NCBI GenBank assembly: GCA_002502245.1
Contig: DAPW01000011.1
Coordinates: 115,727 to 174,664 of the forward strand
Direction: 5' to 3'
From: Methanoregula sp. UBA154
GTDB lineage: Archaea; Halobacteriota; Methanomicrobia; Methanomicrobiales; Methanospirillaceae
DNA: 58,938 bases
Under the pieces are notes generated by a model. That model had not been told where the DNA came from and did no database searches. It was given only the letters and a program-made list of their open reading frames with translations. The position numbers and the translations under genes are program-made. Positions within the stretch are counted from its first letter, which is position 1, and every line of letters begins with the position of its first letter. Shown in pieces: positions 43,157-50,823 of this stretch.

Positions 43157-43573
43157 ATGACAGAAGAACTGCAGATACAAAAGGAGCTGATGGAGGACCT
43201 GCTTGGCCGTCTCTCGGGAAAAGGGAAGAAAGGTAAAGAGGCAGCAATCGAAGCGCTGGCAGTGAGCACGGAAGATGAAGACTGGCGTCCGGATGAGCTG
43301 ATCCGGCAGGGAGGGGTTGAGATCATCAGGGACCTGCTTTTGGAGAAGAACCCGCATATCGTGCTCTCTGCCCTGGAGATTATCGTCGCCATTGCAGCTG
43401 CAGGCCATGAGGAAACGCTTGTCAGTGACGGCGTGGTTGCGTGCCTTGATGGCATGCAGGACACCAGGAATCCTGCGATCCGGGAGAAAGTAAAGGAGGC
43501 ACTGGAACTTCTCCAGTCCGAACCGGAGGAGATGCAGGCTCACGATCCTCAGGATGACGACTACATTCCCTGA
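43157..43573 (+). CDS. HEAT/ARM-like repeat protein, 138 residues
   Basis: All-helical, acidic protein with about two to three armadillo-like helical pairs: GGVEIIRDLLLEKNPHIVLSALEII, then VSDGVVACLDGMQDTRNPAIREKVKEALELL. Such short repeats mediate protein binding; no partner is evident. ATG 43157 has AGAGGAAG nearby. A T8 run at 43592-43600 ends the gene. Confidence 0.75.
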   Translation: MTEELQIQKELMEDLLGRLSGKGKKGKEAAIEALAVSTEDEDWRPDELIRQGGVEIIRDLLLEKNPHIVLSALEIIVAIAAAGHEETLVSDGVVACLDGMQDTRNPAIREKVKEALELLQSEPEEMQAHDPQDDDYIP

Positions 43574-43599
43574 TCGTGTCGTACCGATTACCTTTTTTT

Positions 43600-43885
43600 T
43601 AGGTGATTCCTGAAAATAAGCCACAAATATTAACAGGGATTTACGTTCATTGATGATTCCCCGAATGAAAATGTCTTAACGTTCTCGGGGGCTTCGCTTA
43701 CGCTCTGCCCCCGCCACTGGGGCACCCCCCAAATGCGATGACGATGTATTACCTGTTTTCTTAAACGGAATAATCTGTCGCCGGTTCAAGAGATCCGGTG
43801 ATTGAAGCCGCCGCGGGCGCCCTTCGGGGCGGCGGGCCCCATCGTACTGAAAGAGGAATTCAAAGGATCCATAATTTTTGCATTG
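43600..43885. repeat. Intergenic repeat, family 2, inverted partner of 58590-58900
   Basis: Reverse-complementing this stretch gives the sequence at 58590-58900 in the same order: the GGATCC-TTTGAATTCC junction, a GCCGCCGCCCCGAAG core, AATCACCGGAT, GACAGAT.ATTCCGT, CATCG and a conserved tail with AATCATCAATGAACGTAAAT and TTTGTGGCTTATTTT. By eye about three quarters of positions agree. It occupies the whole spacer after the HEAT gene. Confidence 0.85.
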
Positions 43886-44209
43886 CTCATCTATTTTAAA
43901 AAGGTGGCTCTAGTTAATCAGTCACTTTTTTTTATTCTTCATCCACATAACCCATGGAAAACCGGCACCTCTCCTGCCAGTTCCCAGATCGAACAATGCC
44001 AGACGGATTTTTCCCGATAGAGAACGTGGCTTCGTGCTGGCAATGATCGCTTCCCGTGATCCCCTCTCTGATGGGGGAACAAGTGCCGGAGGCATAGATA
44101 GCAATAGATGTTCAGCTATAAAATTTTTTGACCATTGCGCCAGGACCGTTTGGCTCGTTCCGCTATTTTATCCGTGCCGGGATCAATTGCATGCCTGAGG
44201 GAACCAGGG

Positions 44210-44482
44210 ATGAGTGTTTTTCGGTTTGACAGGAACTCTGCCCCGACCCAGGACCAGAGCGAACGGTATATGATAGGCGAGATCGACGAGGAGCGCTTCG
44301 GTCCCGGGGGGGAAATCGTGCTGACAGAGTACCCCGAGGCCTTCTACCTCCAGGACAACCGGGAAGGTATCCGGATTCTCTACACCGGGTCCAAGGATAA
44401 ACACAAGGCGTTCAAAGAGGTGACGCGCCGGATGCACCGGTACGATCAGGAACGTCGCCCTCAGGCGGCAGACGTGCACTAA
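44210..44482 (+). CDS. Unknown small protein, paralogue of 50347-50634
   Basis: A 90-residue soluble protein opening MSVFRFDRNSAPTQDQSERY. It shares with the gene at 50347 the pattern FR(F/Y)D, APT.(D/E)Q.ERYM.GE, FG..GEI.L, G(I/V)RIL(Y/F)TG and DK.K...EV.R. Family unknown to me. ATG 44210 follows CCAGGG. A hairpin-plus-T terminator follows. A clpB 3' relic lies just behind it on the other strand. Confidence 0.7.
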   Translation: MSVFRFDRNSAPTQDQSERYMIGEIDEERFGPGGEIVLTEYPEAFYLQDNREGIRILYTGSKDKHKAFKEVTRRMHRYDQERRPQAADVH

Positions 44483-44499
44483 AAAGGGTAGCGGTTCAG

Positions 44500-44525
44500 C
44501 TGGTCGGGAACACCAGTTTTTTTTT
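44500..44525 (+). terminator. Hairpin and T-run terminator
   Basis: CTGGT / ACCAG with a seven-base loop is followed by nine T, ending 15-40 bp after the stop of the 44210 gene. Confidence 0.6.
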
Positions 44526-44526
44526 G

Positions 44527-44640
44527 CCTTCTCGTCCACCACGATCTCATTTTCCTTGCTGACATTCCCTTCAACGATCATCTTCGAGAGCTCGTTCGCC
44601 AGGTTCTGCTGGATCACCGGAAGCCCCCGCTGCCAGCGGT
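44527..44640 (-). pseudogene. Relic of the clpB 3' end
   Basis: The reverse strand encodes LANELSKMIVEGNVSKENEI then VVDEKA, nearly identical to the last 35 residues of ClpB (NELSKMILEGTVNKEKEIVV, 45681-). At DNA level about three quarters match clpB bases 45708-45815. Upstream the similarity stops after a few residues and no long frame continues. It is 1.1 kb from the intact clpB and in the same orientation. Confidence 0.85.
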
Positions 44641-44814
44641 TGTTCAGGATCAGGTAATTCTTTAGGGTAATGTCCCATTTGAACTACCAAATTATTCTGT
44701 AATCACGACTGAAAAATTGTTGAAAAAAGTTCCCGGAACGGACTTTAAAAAAAGTCCAGATTTTCCCTGGCAGAATTTCTTTTTTTCCGGTAACCAGGTT
44801 ACTATTCTTCGGTA

Positions 44815-45005
44815 ACTATGAGGGTGACCCCCCTCTCTCACCCAAAGGGGGAGGCAGCATGCGGGGAGCCCCCCTTGACTCCCTTTTCTTCGAAGGTTCT
44901 CGATCAGCCGTCTAAAGTGACCATCTTAATGTGGGGGATGCCCGAGCGGCGGTGGCAAAAAGCACAACGTGCTGGAGCCCCCAAGAGCGATCATGATGGG
45001 AAAAC
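44815..45005. repeat. Intergenic repeat, family 3, copy 2
   Basis: The first 90 bp (GAGGGTGACCCCCCTCTCTC, then AAGGGGGAGGCAGCATGCGG, then CCCCCCTTGAC) match copy 1 at 36224-36290. The rest (GGGATGCCCGAGCGGCGGTGG, GGAGCCCCC) is GC-rich, dyad-rich and only generally similar. No gene. Confidence 0.6.
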
Positions 45006-45098
45006 CGGTTATGATAAATGAGGCGCCAGAATGGGACTATACCCTTCGTTAAAATACCCGCTCTCCATCGGCAATCCGGTCGTGCTTTTCTCACTCGG

Positions 45099-45611
45099 TT
45101 ATATCCACCGGCGTACTTTCTTTTTGTATTCCCTGTACTCCATTCCGAAAATGTTTTCCAGCCTCTGTTCTTCATCCGGAATAAACAATGTATCGATTAT
45201 CAGGATATACAGGACCGTGAAGATGAATGTGATCAGTGTTCCCATCACAACTGCACTGCCGAACAGCATTGCTGTCATGGCAAGATATACAGGGTTCCGG
45301 CTTATACGATAAGGACCAGTGGTTATAAGAAACGTCGGGGATTCGTATGGTGACAAGGTTGTTTTATTCTTTAAAAGCAGAGCGCGACTCCGGAAGCCCA
45401 GGATAAACCCAAAACCGATGATTAGTATCCCGGAAAATGTGAAAGGGGCGTGGAGAACAGTCCGCAGAGGAAATACGAAATGGAACAGAATGGACAGGAT
45501 GAGCAGCATTATGAAATAGCCTTGTCCATCTGCCAGAGATCTGGCTCTTTGCCGTATTCCTCCGGCCATGTTGGTACAGATTGACCCTGAAGAGTGATTA
45601 TCGTGACGCAT
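45099..45611 (-). CDS. ICMT/phospholipid methyltransferase-like membrane protein
   Basis: A 170-residue membrane protein with about four to five hydrophobic segments. The C-terminal signature TTGPYRISRNPVYLAMTAM, then EEQRLENIFGMEYREYKKKVRRWI is that of the isoprenylcysteine methyltransferase and PEMT-like family, which methylates lipids or small thiols with SAM. The first 30 residues look non-conserved, so the true start may be further in, for example near Met35. Substrate unknown. Confidence 0.8.
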   Translation of the reverse strand: MRHDNHSSGSICTNMAGGIRQRARSLADGQGYFIMLLILSILFHFVFPLRTVLHAPFTFSGILIIGFGFILGFRSRALLLKNKTTLSPYESPTFLITTGPYRISRNPVYLAMTAMLFGSAVVMGTLITFIFTVLYILIIDTLFIPDEEQRLENIFGMEYREYKKKVRRWI

Positions 45612-45680
45612 GTGGATCTCATTTCCCTCCCGTCCCGGACTACATCGTTCGTATAAAATACGGGAAAACGAGGATGAGTG

Positions 45681-48269
45681 TCAGTTCCCGAACGTCAGTG
45701 TCCCGGCCTTCTCGTCTACCACGATCTCCTTCTCCTTGTTCACGGTTCCTTCAAGGATCATCTTTGACAGTTCGTTCACCAGGTTCTTCTGGAGCACCCG
45801 TTTGATCGGCCGTGCACCGAACTGCGGGTCAAAGCCCTGCGTGGCGATGAACTGGATCGCTTTCTTTGTTGCCCGGAGCCGGATATCGTTCTTCTCAAGC
45901 ATTCTCTGGATTATTCCCAGCTGGAGCTCGACAACCTTCTGGATCTCGTCCTTTGTGAGCGGCCGGAACATGATGATCTCATCGATCCGGTTGAGGAACT
46001 CGGGACGGAGGGTCTTCTTGAGCAGCTCGAAAACCTGGTCGCGGGTACGGTCGTACACCTCGTCCCGGTTCTTCTCGGTCACGTGCTCCAGGTTCTCCTG
46101 GATAAGGTGCGACCCGATGTTTGAGGTCATGATGATGATGGTGTTCTTGAAGTCCACCGTGCGGCCCTTGTTATCGGTCAGCCGGCCGTCGTCCAGCACC
46201 TGCAGGAGGATGTTGAACACGTCCGGGTGGGCTTTCTCGATCTCGTCCAGCAGCACCACGGAATAGGGCTTTCGCCGGACCGCTTCGGTCAGCTGCCCGC
46301 TCTCCTCATAGCCCACGTAGCCCGGAGGCGCCCCGACCAGCCGCGAGACGGTATGCCGCTCCTGGTACTCCGACATATCGATCCGCACCATGCTGTTCTC
46401 GTTGTTGAACAGGAATTCCGCGAGCGCCTTCGCCAGCTCGGTCTTACCGACCCCGGTCGTCCCCAGAAAGATGAAGGAGCCGATCGGGCGTCTGGTGTCC
46501 TGCAGCCCGGCCCGGCTCCGGCGGATCGCATCGGCAACCGCCCCGATGGCCTCGTCCTGCCCCACGACCCGCTTGTGGAGTTCGGCCTCAAGGCTTAACA
46601 GTTTCTGTTTCTCGCTCTGCAGCATCCTGCTCACGGGGATACCGGTCCAGCGCGAAACCACTGCTGCAATCTCCTCGGCCCCGACTTCCTCGTTCACCAG
46701 CGCGGAGTCCTTCTGCAGCACGGTCAGTTTTCCTTTGAGCTCCTCCATGGACCTCTCGAGTCCTGGGATGCGACCATACCGGATCTCCGCCACCTTGCCG
46801 AGGTCGCCCTTGCGTTCGGCACCTTCGGCCTCGAATTTTATCTCCTCGATCTCGGTCTTCCGCGCCTGGATCTGGTCGACCAGGTCTTTTTCCGCCTGCC
46901 ACTTTGCATTCAGCCGGTCCCGTTCCTCGGTCAGGTTCGCGATCTCCTGGTTCAGCCCTTTGAGTTTTCCCTGGTCTTTCTCCCGCTTGATGGCTTCCCG
47001 TTCGATCTCCAGCTGCCGGATCTTCCGCTCGATGATCTCCAGTTCTTCCGGTTTCGAGTTGATCTCGAGCCGGAGTTTTGATGCCGACTCGTCGATCAGG
47101 TCGATCGCCTTGTCGGGAAGGAAGCGGTCGGAGATGTAGCGCTGCGAGAGTTCGACAGCGGCGATGATCGCCTCGTCTTTGATCCGGACATGGTGGTGGG
47201 TCTCGTACTTCTCCTTGACCCCCCGGAGGATGGAGATGGCGTCCAGCGTATCCGGCTCATTCACCATCACCGGCTGGAACCGGCGTTCGAGCGCCTTGTC
47301 CTTCTCGAAATATTTCTGGAATTCCTTGAGGGTCGTTGCACCGATGACATGCAGCTCTCCCCGGGAGAGCGCGGGCTTGAGGATATTGGCCGCATCCATG
47401 GCGCCCTCGCTTGCGCCGGCCCCGACGAGGGTATGGATCTCGTCGATGAACAGGACGATCTCCCCTTCGGCGCCTATCACTTCCTTGATCACGCTCTTTA
47501 ACCGTTCCTCGAACTCTCCCTTGAATTTGGCCCCGGCGATCAAGGCGCCCATGTCAAGGGAGAAGATCTGCTTGGTTTTCAGGTTCTCCGGCACGTCCCC
47601 GTCAATGATACGGTGGGCGAGCCCTTCGGCAATGGCGGTCTTTCCCACGCCGGGTTCCCCGATCAGGATCGGGTTATTCTTCGTTCGCCGGGAAAGGATC
47701 TGCAGCACCCTGCGGATCTCTTCGTCCCGGCCGATGACCGGGTCGAGTTTCCCGCTCCGGGCAAGATCATTCAGGTTCCGTGCATACTTTTCCAGGGCAT
47801 TGTAGGTCTCTTCTGCATTCTGGTTCGTCACGGTCGCTCCTTTCCGCAGCTGGGCAATGGCGGTCTTTAAGTCTTTTTCCGAAACCCCGTGCTCCTTCAG
47901 CAGCCGCGAGGTCTTGTCGTTCACAAAAAGAATTCCGACGAGCAGGTGCTCCAGGGTAACAAATTCATCCCGGGATTCCTGGGAAAGTGCGGTGGCTTTC
48001 TGCAGGGCTTTCTGGGTATCGTTTGACAGGAACGGTTCCCCGCCACTGACCTTGGGATTCCCATCTATGATCCGGTCGAGCGCCGGCGTGAACGTATCGA
48101 GGTTCACGTTCACTTTTTTGAGGAGGGAAGGTATGACATGCTCGTCAACCGTCAGCATCCCTTTGAGGAGATGCGAAGTCTCGATGGCCTGGTTCTGTTT
48201 TGCCGCAGCAATCTCCGTTGCTTTCTGAACGGCTTCCTGCGATTTGATGGTGTAATTGTTGAAGTTCAT
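45681..48269 (-). CDS. clpB: ClpB protein disaggregase
   Basis: AAA+ chaperone that pulls polypeptides out of aggregates, usually with DnaK. Order: N-terminal Clp repeat domain (1-145), first AAA module with Walker A GEPGVGKT (near 207), the coiled-coil M-domain (about 410-530, KLRLEINSKPEELEII, then EREAIKREKDQGKLKGL), and a second AAA module with GTTGVGKT (near 605), VLLDEIEKAHPDV and sensor motifs. It is complete at 862 residues. No dnaK-grpE is adjacent. GGGAGG sits ten bases before ATG 48269. It is a gene of bacterial type found in many methanogens. A relic of its 3' end lies downstream. Confidence 0.97.
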   Translation of the reverse strand: MNFNNYTIKSQEAVQKATEIAAAKQNQAIETSHLLKGMLTVDEHVIPSLLKKVNVNLDTFTPALDRIIDGNPKVSGGEPFLSNDTQKALQKATALSQESRDEFVTLEHLLVGILFVNDKTSRLLKEHGVSEKDLKTAIAQLRKGATVTNQNAEETYNALEKYARNLNDLARSGKLDPVIGRDEEIRRVLQILSRRTKNNPILIGEPGVGKTAIAEGLAHRIIDGDVPENLKTKQIFSLDMGALIAGAKFKGEFEERLKSVIKEVIGAEGEIVLFIDEIHTLVGAGASEGAMDAANILKPALSRGELHVIGATTLKEFQKYFEKDKALERRFQPVMVNEPDTLDAISILRGVKEKYETHHHVRIKDEAIIAAVELSQRYISDRFLPDKAIDLIDESASKLRLEINSKPEELEIIERKIRQLEIEREAIKREKDQGKLKGLNQEIANLTEERDRLNAKWQAEKDLVDQIQARKTEIEEIKFEAEGAERKGDLGKVAEIRYGRIPGLERSMEELKGKLTVLQKDSALVNEEVGAEEIAAVVSRWTGIPVSRMLQSEKQKLLSLEAELHKRVVGQDEAIGAVADAIRRSRAGLQDTRRPIGSFIFLGTTGVGKTELAKALAEFLFNNENSMVRIDMSEYQERHTVSRLVGAPPGYVGYEESGQLTEAVRRKPYSVVLLDEIEKAHPDVFNILLQVLDDGRLTDNKGRTVDFKNTIIIMTSNIGSHLIQENLEHVTEKNRDEVYDRTRDQVFELLKKTLRPEFLNRIDEIIMFRPLTKDEIQKVVELQLGIIQRMLEKNDIRLRATKKAIQFIATQGFDPQFGARPIKRVLQKNLVNELSKMILEGTVNKEKEIVVDEKAGTLTFGN

Positions 48270-48750
48270 GACCGGCTATCCTCCCGCGCTGTTGTCGGTA
48301 AATCCCTGTCTGTTAGTTCGTTATAGCGCTTCGTCCTTTCAAATAGTTTGCCAACCTGACAGCTGTTACAGACAGAATTTTTTTAAGAGTGTGGTCCCGT
48401 GCCGGAGGTTCCTGTATGCCGGATCAAAGGTGACCTGCATCTTTTCTCGTTCTCCCCCTCCGTACGTTTCAGGAAATTATCAGTATCTTTTGTCAATAGC
48501 CTGCCCGTATCCGCGAGCGGGCCTACTCCGGGCACGTCACCCTCGCGTTCCGCTTACCCGTTGAAACGCCGGAAAAATCCCGGCAACGAAACGGGTGAAG
48601 AGAAAGACTGTTTTCTGTGCCTCACATGAACATCTCAACATATTTCGTGCCGGAGATGCAAACCGGCATGTATTGCATTCATGCCAGAAGATTTCCTGAA
48701 CTACCGGCATGAAGCCGCCGTGCCGGCCTTACCAAGGAGGGGGTGAGAAG
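48270..48750. other. Divergent spacer of clpB and the LigT-like gene
   Basis: Holds the clpB promoter side and, near 48590-48700, codons for DCFLC, then a TGA, then CRRCKPACIAFMPEDFLNY. This looks like the end of a cysteine-rich small protein interrupted by a stop, probably a relic. No complete gene can be supported. A TTTTTTTAA run and hairpin-like CAGCTG also occur near 48360-48380. Confidence 0.4.
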
Positions 48751-49377
48751 ATGACCCGCTACCTGATTGATATCCGCCTGATGGGTTCCGTGAAGCACCA
48801 GATCCGCACGTTAAGCGACCAGTTAGCGGAGCAATTTAACCTTGGAAACAGACTTGTTGTCCCGCATATCACGCTGGCCGGGCCGTTTTCAACCGAAAAT
48901 GAAGAGAAGCTCGTGAAGGATTTCACCAGGGTATGCACGGGCCAGAAGGCGATCCCGAAGTACGAGGTCGGGGGTTACGGGTTTTTTGATGAATCCCGGG
49001 CTGTCTTTGTTACGATCACGCCGGATGAGGCCCTGAGGCAATTCCGGTACCAGCTCTTCCGAACAATCTGTCCGTACTGCACCCTGCGGGACTATGACCG
49101 GAGTTCTGCCAACGAATTCCGGTTCCACGCAACGCTTGCCATGAAACTTGACTGGCTCACCTTCCGGAGAATAAAATGGTATTTCCGCAGGCACGAACCG
49201 GTCATCTATCGGTACCACCCGATCCGGGCAACACTGCTCCGGAATTCAAAAATTCTCTGCGAATATGATTTTATCCAGCAGAGGATGCTAAGCCGGGCGC
49301 AGGCACGGAGCAGGGCGACGATGAAGCGCGATTTTGACATTCTGAAGCTTTGGGATGACGGGGGGCAGGAAGAGTGA
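48751..49377 (+). CDS. 2'-5' RNA ligase/phosphodiesterase-like protein (LigT family)
   Basis: A member of the 2H phosphoesterase superfamily. Two HxT/S motifs, PHITLAGPF (near residue 32) and RFHATLAMK (near 129), form the catalytic pair. The N-terminus MTRYLIDIRLMGSVKHQI matches the family. Length 208. It probably cleaves or joins 2'-5' or cyclic phosphate ends in RNA; the in vivo substrate is unknown. ATG 48751 is preceded by AGGAGGGGGTGA, a near-perfect ribosome binding site, so the longer frame from 48709 is not used. Confidence 0.85.
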   Translation: MTRYLIDIRLMGSVKHQIRTLSDQLAEQFNLGNRLVVPHITLAGPFSTENEEKLVKDFTRVCTGQKAIPKYEVGGYGFFDESRAVFVTITPDEALRQFRYQLFRTICPYCTLRDYDRSSANEFRFHATLAMKLDWLTFRRIKWYFRRHEPVIYRYHPIRATLLRNSKILCEYDFIQQRMLSRAQARSRATMKRDFDILKLWDDGGQEE

Positions 49378-49478
49378 TTTCGTCCGCTCTGTCCCCGGCT
49401 CTCCGGAACAGAGATGCCGTCATATCTCCAGGTGGAGATTATCAGTCTGAGAATACCGCATCCCCATTCAACGGTCGT

Positions 49479-49764
49479 CAGAATTGTACGAAGGATTTCC
49501 CATGAAAATCGGTTCATTCCGGAATTGATGATGGGGGTTGATACCCCTATACCCCCGATCATGATAGGTGCCGCAGCCCCCGACGGGGCGCCCCCGCGGC
49601 GGATCAATTACTGATATTTAAAAAAACACCGAAATGCCCCGCCGTGCCTTGGAGAGGCCCTGAGGCGGGTAACCATCATAATCTCCACATTCTTTTGCCG
49701 GTTTTCATGGTTCTGGTGCGAACATATCAGTTCATGCCCGTTTCTACAGAGCAGTTTTATTTTT
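49479..49764. repeat. Intergenic mosaic repeat, copy D (best preserved family 1)
   Basis: Starts with GAATTGTACGAAGG (shared with copy C) and then the left inverted end CCATGAAAATCGG (49499-49512). It continues with GATGGGGGTTGATACCCC and a core hairpin GCCCCCGACGGGGCGCCCC. Next come CTGATATTT.AAAAAACACCG, a second GC segment, then AACCATCATAATCTCCACAT and the right inverted end CGGTTTTCATGG (49699-49710). It ends TTTCTACAGAGCAGTTTTATT (49740-49760). The unit between ends is 212 bp, four bases shorter than copy B. Confidence 0.82.
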
Positions 49765-49799
49765 AAAAGGTTCCCTGAAAACGTCTGGTGGTTCCGGTG

Positions 49800-50266
49800 A
49801 ATGGTCCTGGTTCACCAAAGGACGATCAGAAAACCGGACAGGGATCTTTCGTACAAGCAGGAGAACAAAAAGCCAGATCAGCAGGATAATCAGGAGACCG
49901 GCCCGGCTGTAGAGCGCAATTGGTGCAGGTTTGCCCGTGCCCGCTCCCGGTACTCGTCCAGTGCATCCCCCGGTATCCGGGGATCGTGTACGCGATACCG
50001 CTTGGTACGATGATCAGGTCATCAGGATAGCCGATGACCGGAATAAAATCCGGAATAAAATCGATGGGGGTGAATGCACAGGCTACGGTCAGGGCCATGA
50101 CCGCTTTTGCATACCGGGGGCCTTCAACGCCGCTGCCCGCAGCCAGAGTGATAAACAGCGTTCCATCCCGACACTCCGTTCTGATGGTTGTGTGTGCCGG
50201 ACCGGACCGCCCGGCATTTCTTCGCTGCCTTGTTCCGGGACCCGGATGAACGCAGTTCCCGGCCAC
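49800..50266 (-). pseudogene. Frameshifted DUF1232 (YkvA-like) membrane protein
   Basis: The family core RYAKAVMALTVACAFTPIDF, then IPDFIPVIGYPDDLIIVPSG, is intact at 50116-49990. Directly after IAYTI the frame shifts: an extra CC near 49982 breaks the expected R-I-P-G-D-A-L-D-E-Y. The next piece (DALDEYRERARANLH) is in frame 2, then a third-frame stretch gives a terminal membrane helix (RAGLLIILLIWLFVLLLV). Two frameshifts in one 150-codon gene mean it is not functional as read, unless the assembly is wrong. It would be a small stress-related membrane protein. Confidence 0.75.
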
Positions 50267-50346
50267 CCTGTTGGAGCGAACCCTTCACGGCCGAAAAGGG
50301 CACCCGGCCTTTCCTCTTCAGGGCTGCGCGTGTCCGGGCGCCGGAA

Positions 50347-50634
50347 TCACGCATCCTTCCCGGTCCGGAACTCATCCGGCTGCTGCCCCTTCTGCTCGTG
50401 TTCCTCGAGCAGCCGGCGAACCTCGTCGTGGATCTTCTGCTTGTCCTGCACGCCCGTGAACAGGATGCGGACGCCGTCGGTATCGTCCTTGAGGTATGCG
50501 GCCTCATCGTAGAGGACGAGGCAGATCTCCCCGTCTTTTCCGAAGGTATGCTCCTCCCGCTCACCCCGCATGTAGCGTTCCCGCTGCTCTTTTGTCGGTG
50601 CGGAATAGTTACTGTCGTACCGGAAGATGCCCAT
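50347..50634 (-). CDS. Unknown small protein, paralogue of 44210-44482
   Basis: A 95-residue soluble protein, MGIFRYDSNYSAPTKEQRER then YMRGEREEHTFGKDGEICLV, with a helical charged end. Clearly homologous to the gene at 44210 by the shared FRYD, APT, GE...FG..GEI and RILFTG blocks. The relation and two-copy presence show a small local family with no known function. Diverges from copA. Confidence 0.72.
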   Translation of the reverse strand: MGIFRYDSNYSAPTKEQRERYMRGEREEHTFGKDGEICLVLYDEAAYLKDDTDGVRILFTGVQDKQKIHDEVRRLLEEHEQKGQQPDEFRTGKDA

Positions 50635-50823
50635 GGATTTCCTGTACGATCAGGATCTCCCGGGAGTATAAGGATACTGGCAGAGCGCCGCCTTTTTCTC
50701 AAATGCTACCTGCCTGACGACCCGTACCGGAATCCGGGGCCTGCCTGTTCCCGCAGGCTGCTGGTACGGTCACAACGGTTATTAATGAATGAAAGGAGAT
50801 TGTTCAAACAAAGGACGGGAGTA

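Noticed and set aside
48298..48309. GTAAATCCCTGT shared between the clpB upstream region and family-2 repeats
   Set aside because: Only 12 bases with no flanking similarity; treated as chance.
48590..48700. Possible selenocysteine TGA in a cysteine-rich frame
   Set aside because: No SECIS-like element and I know of no selenocysteine use in this lineage; a decayed gene is simpler.
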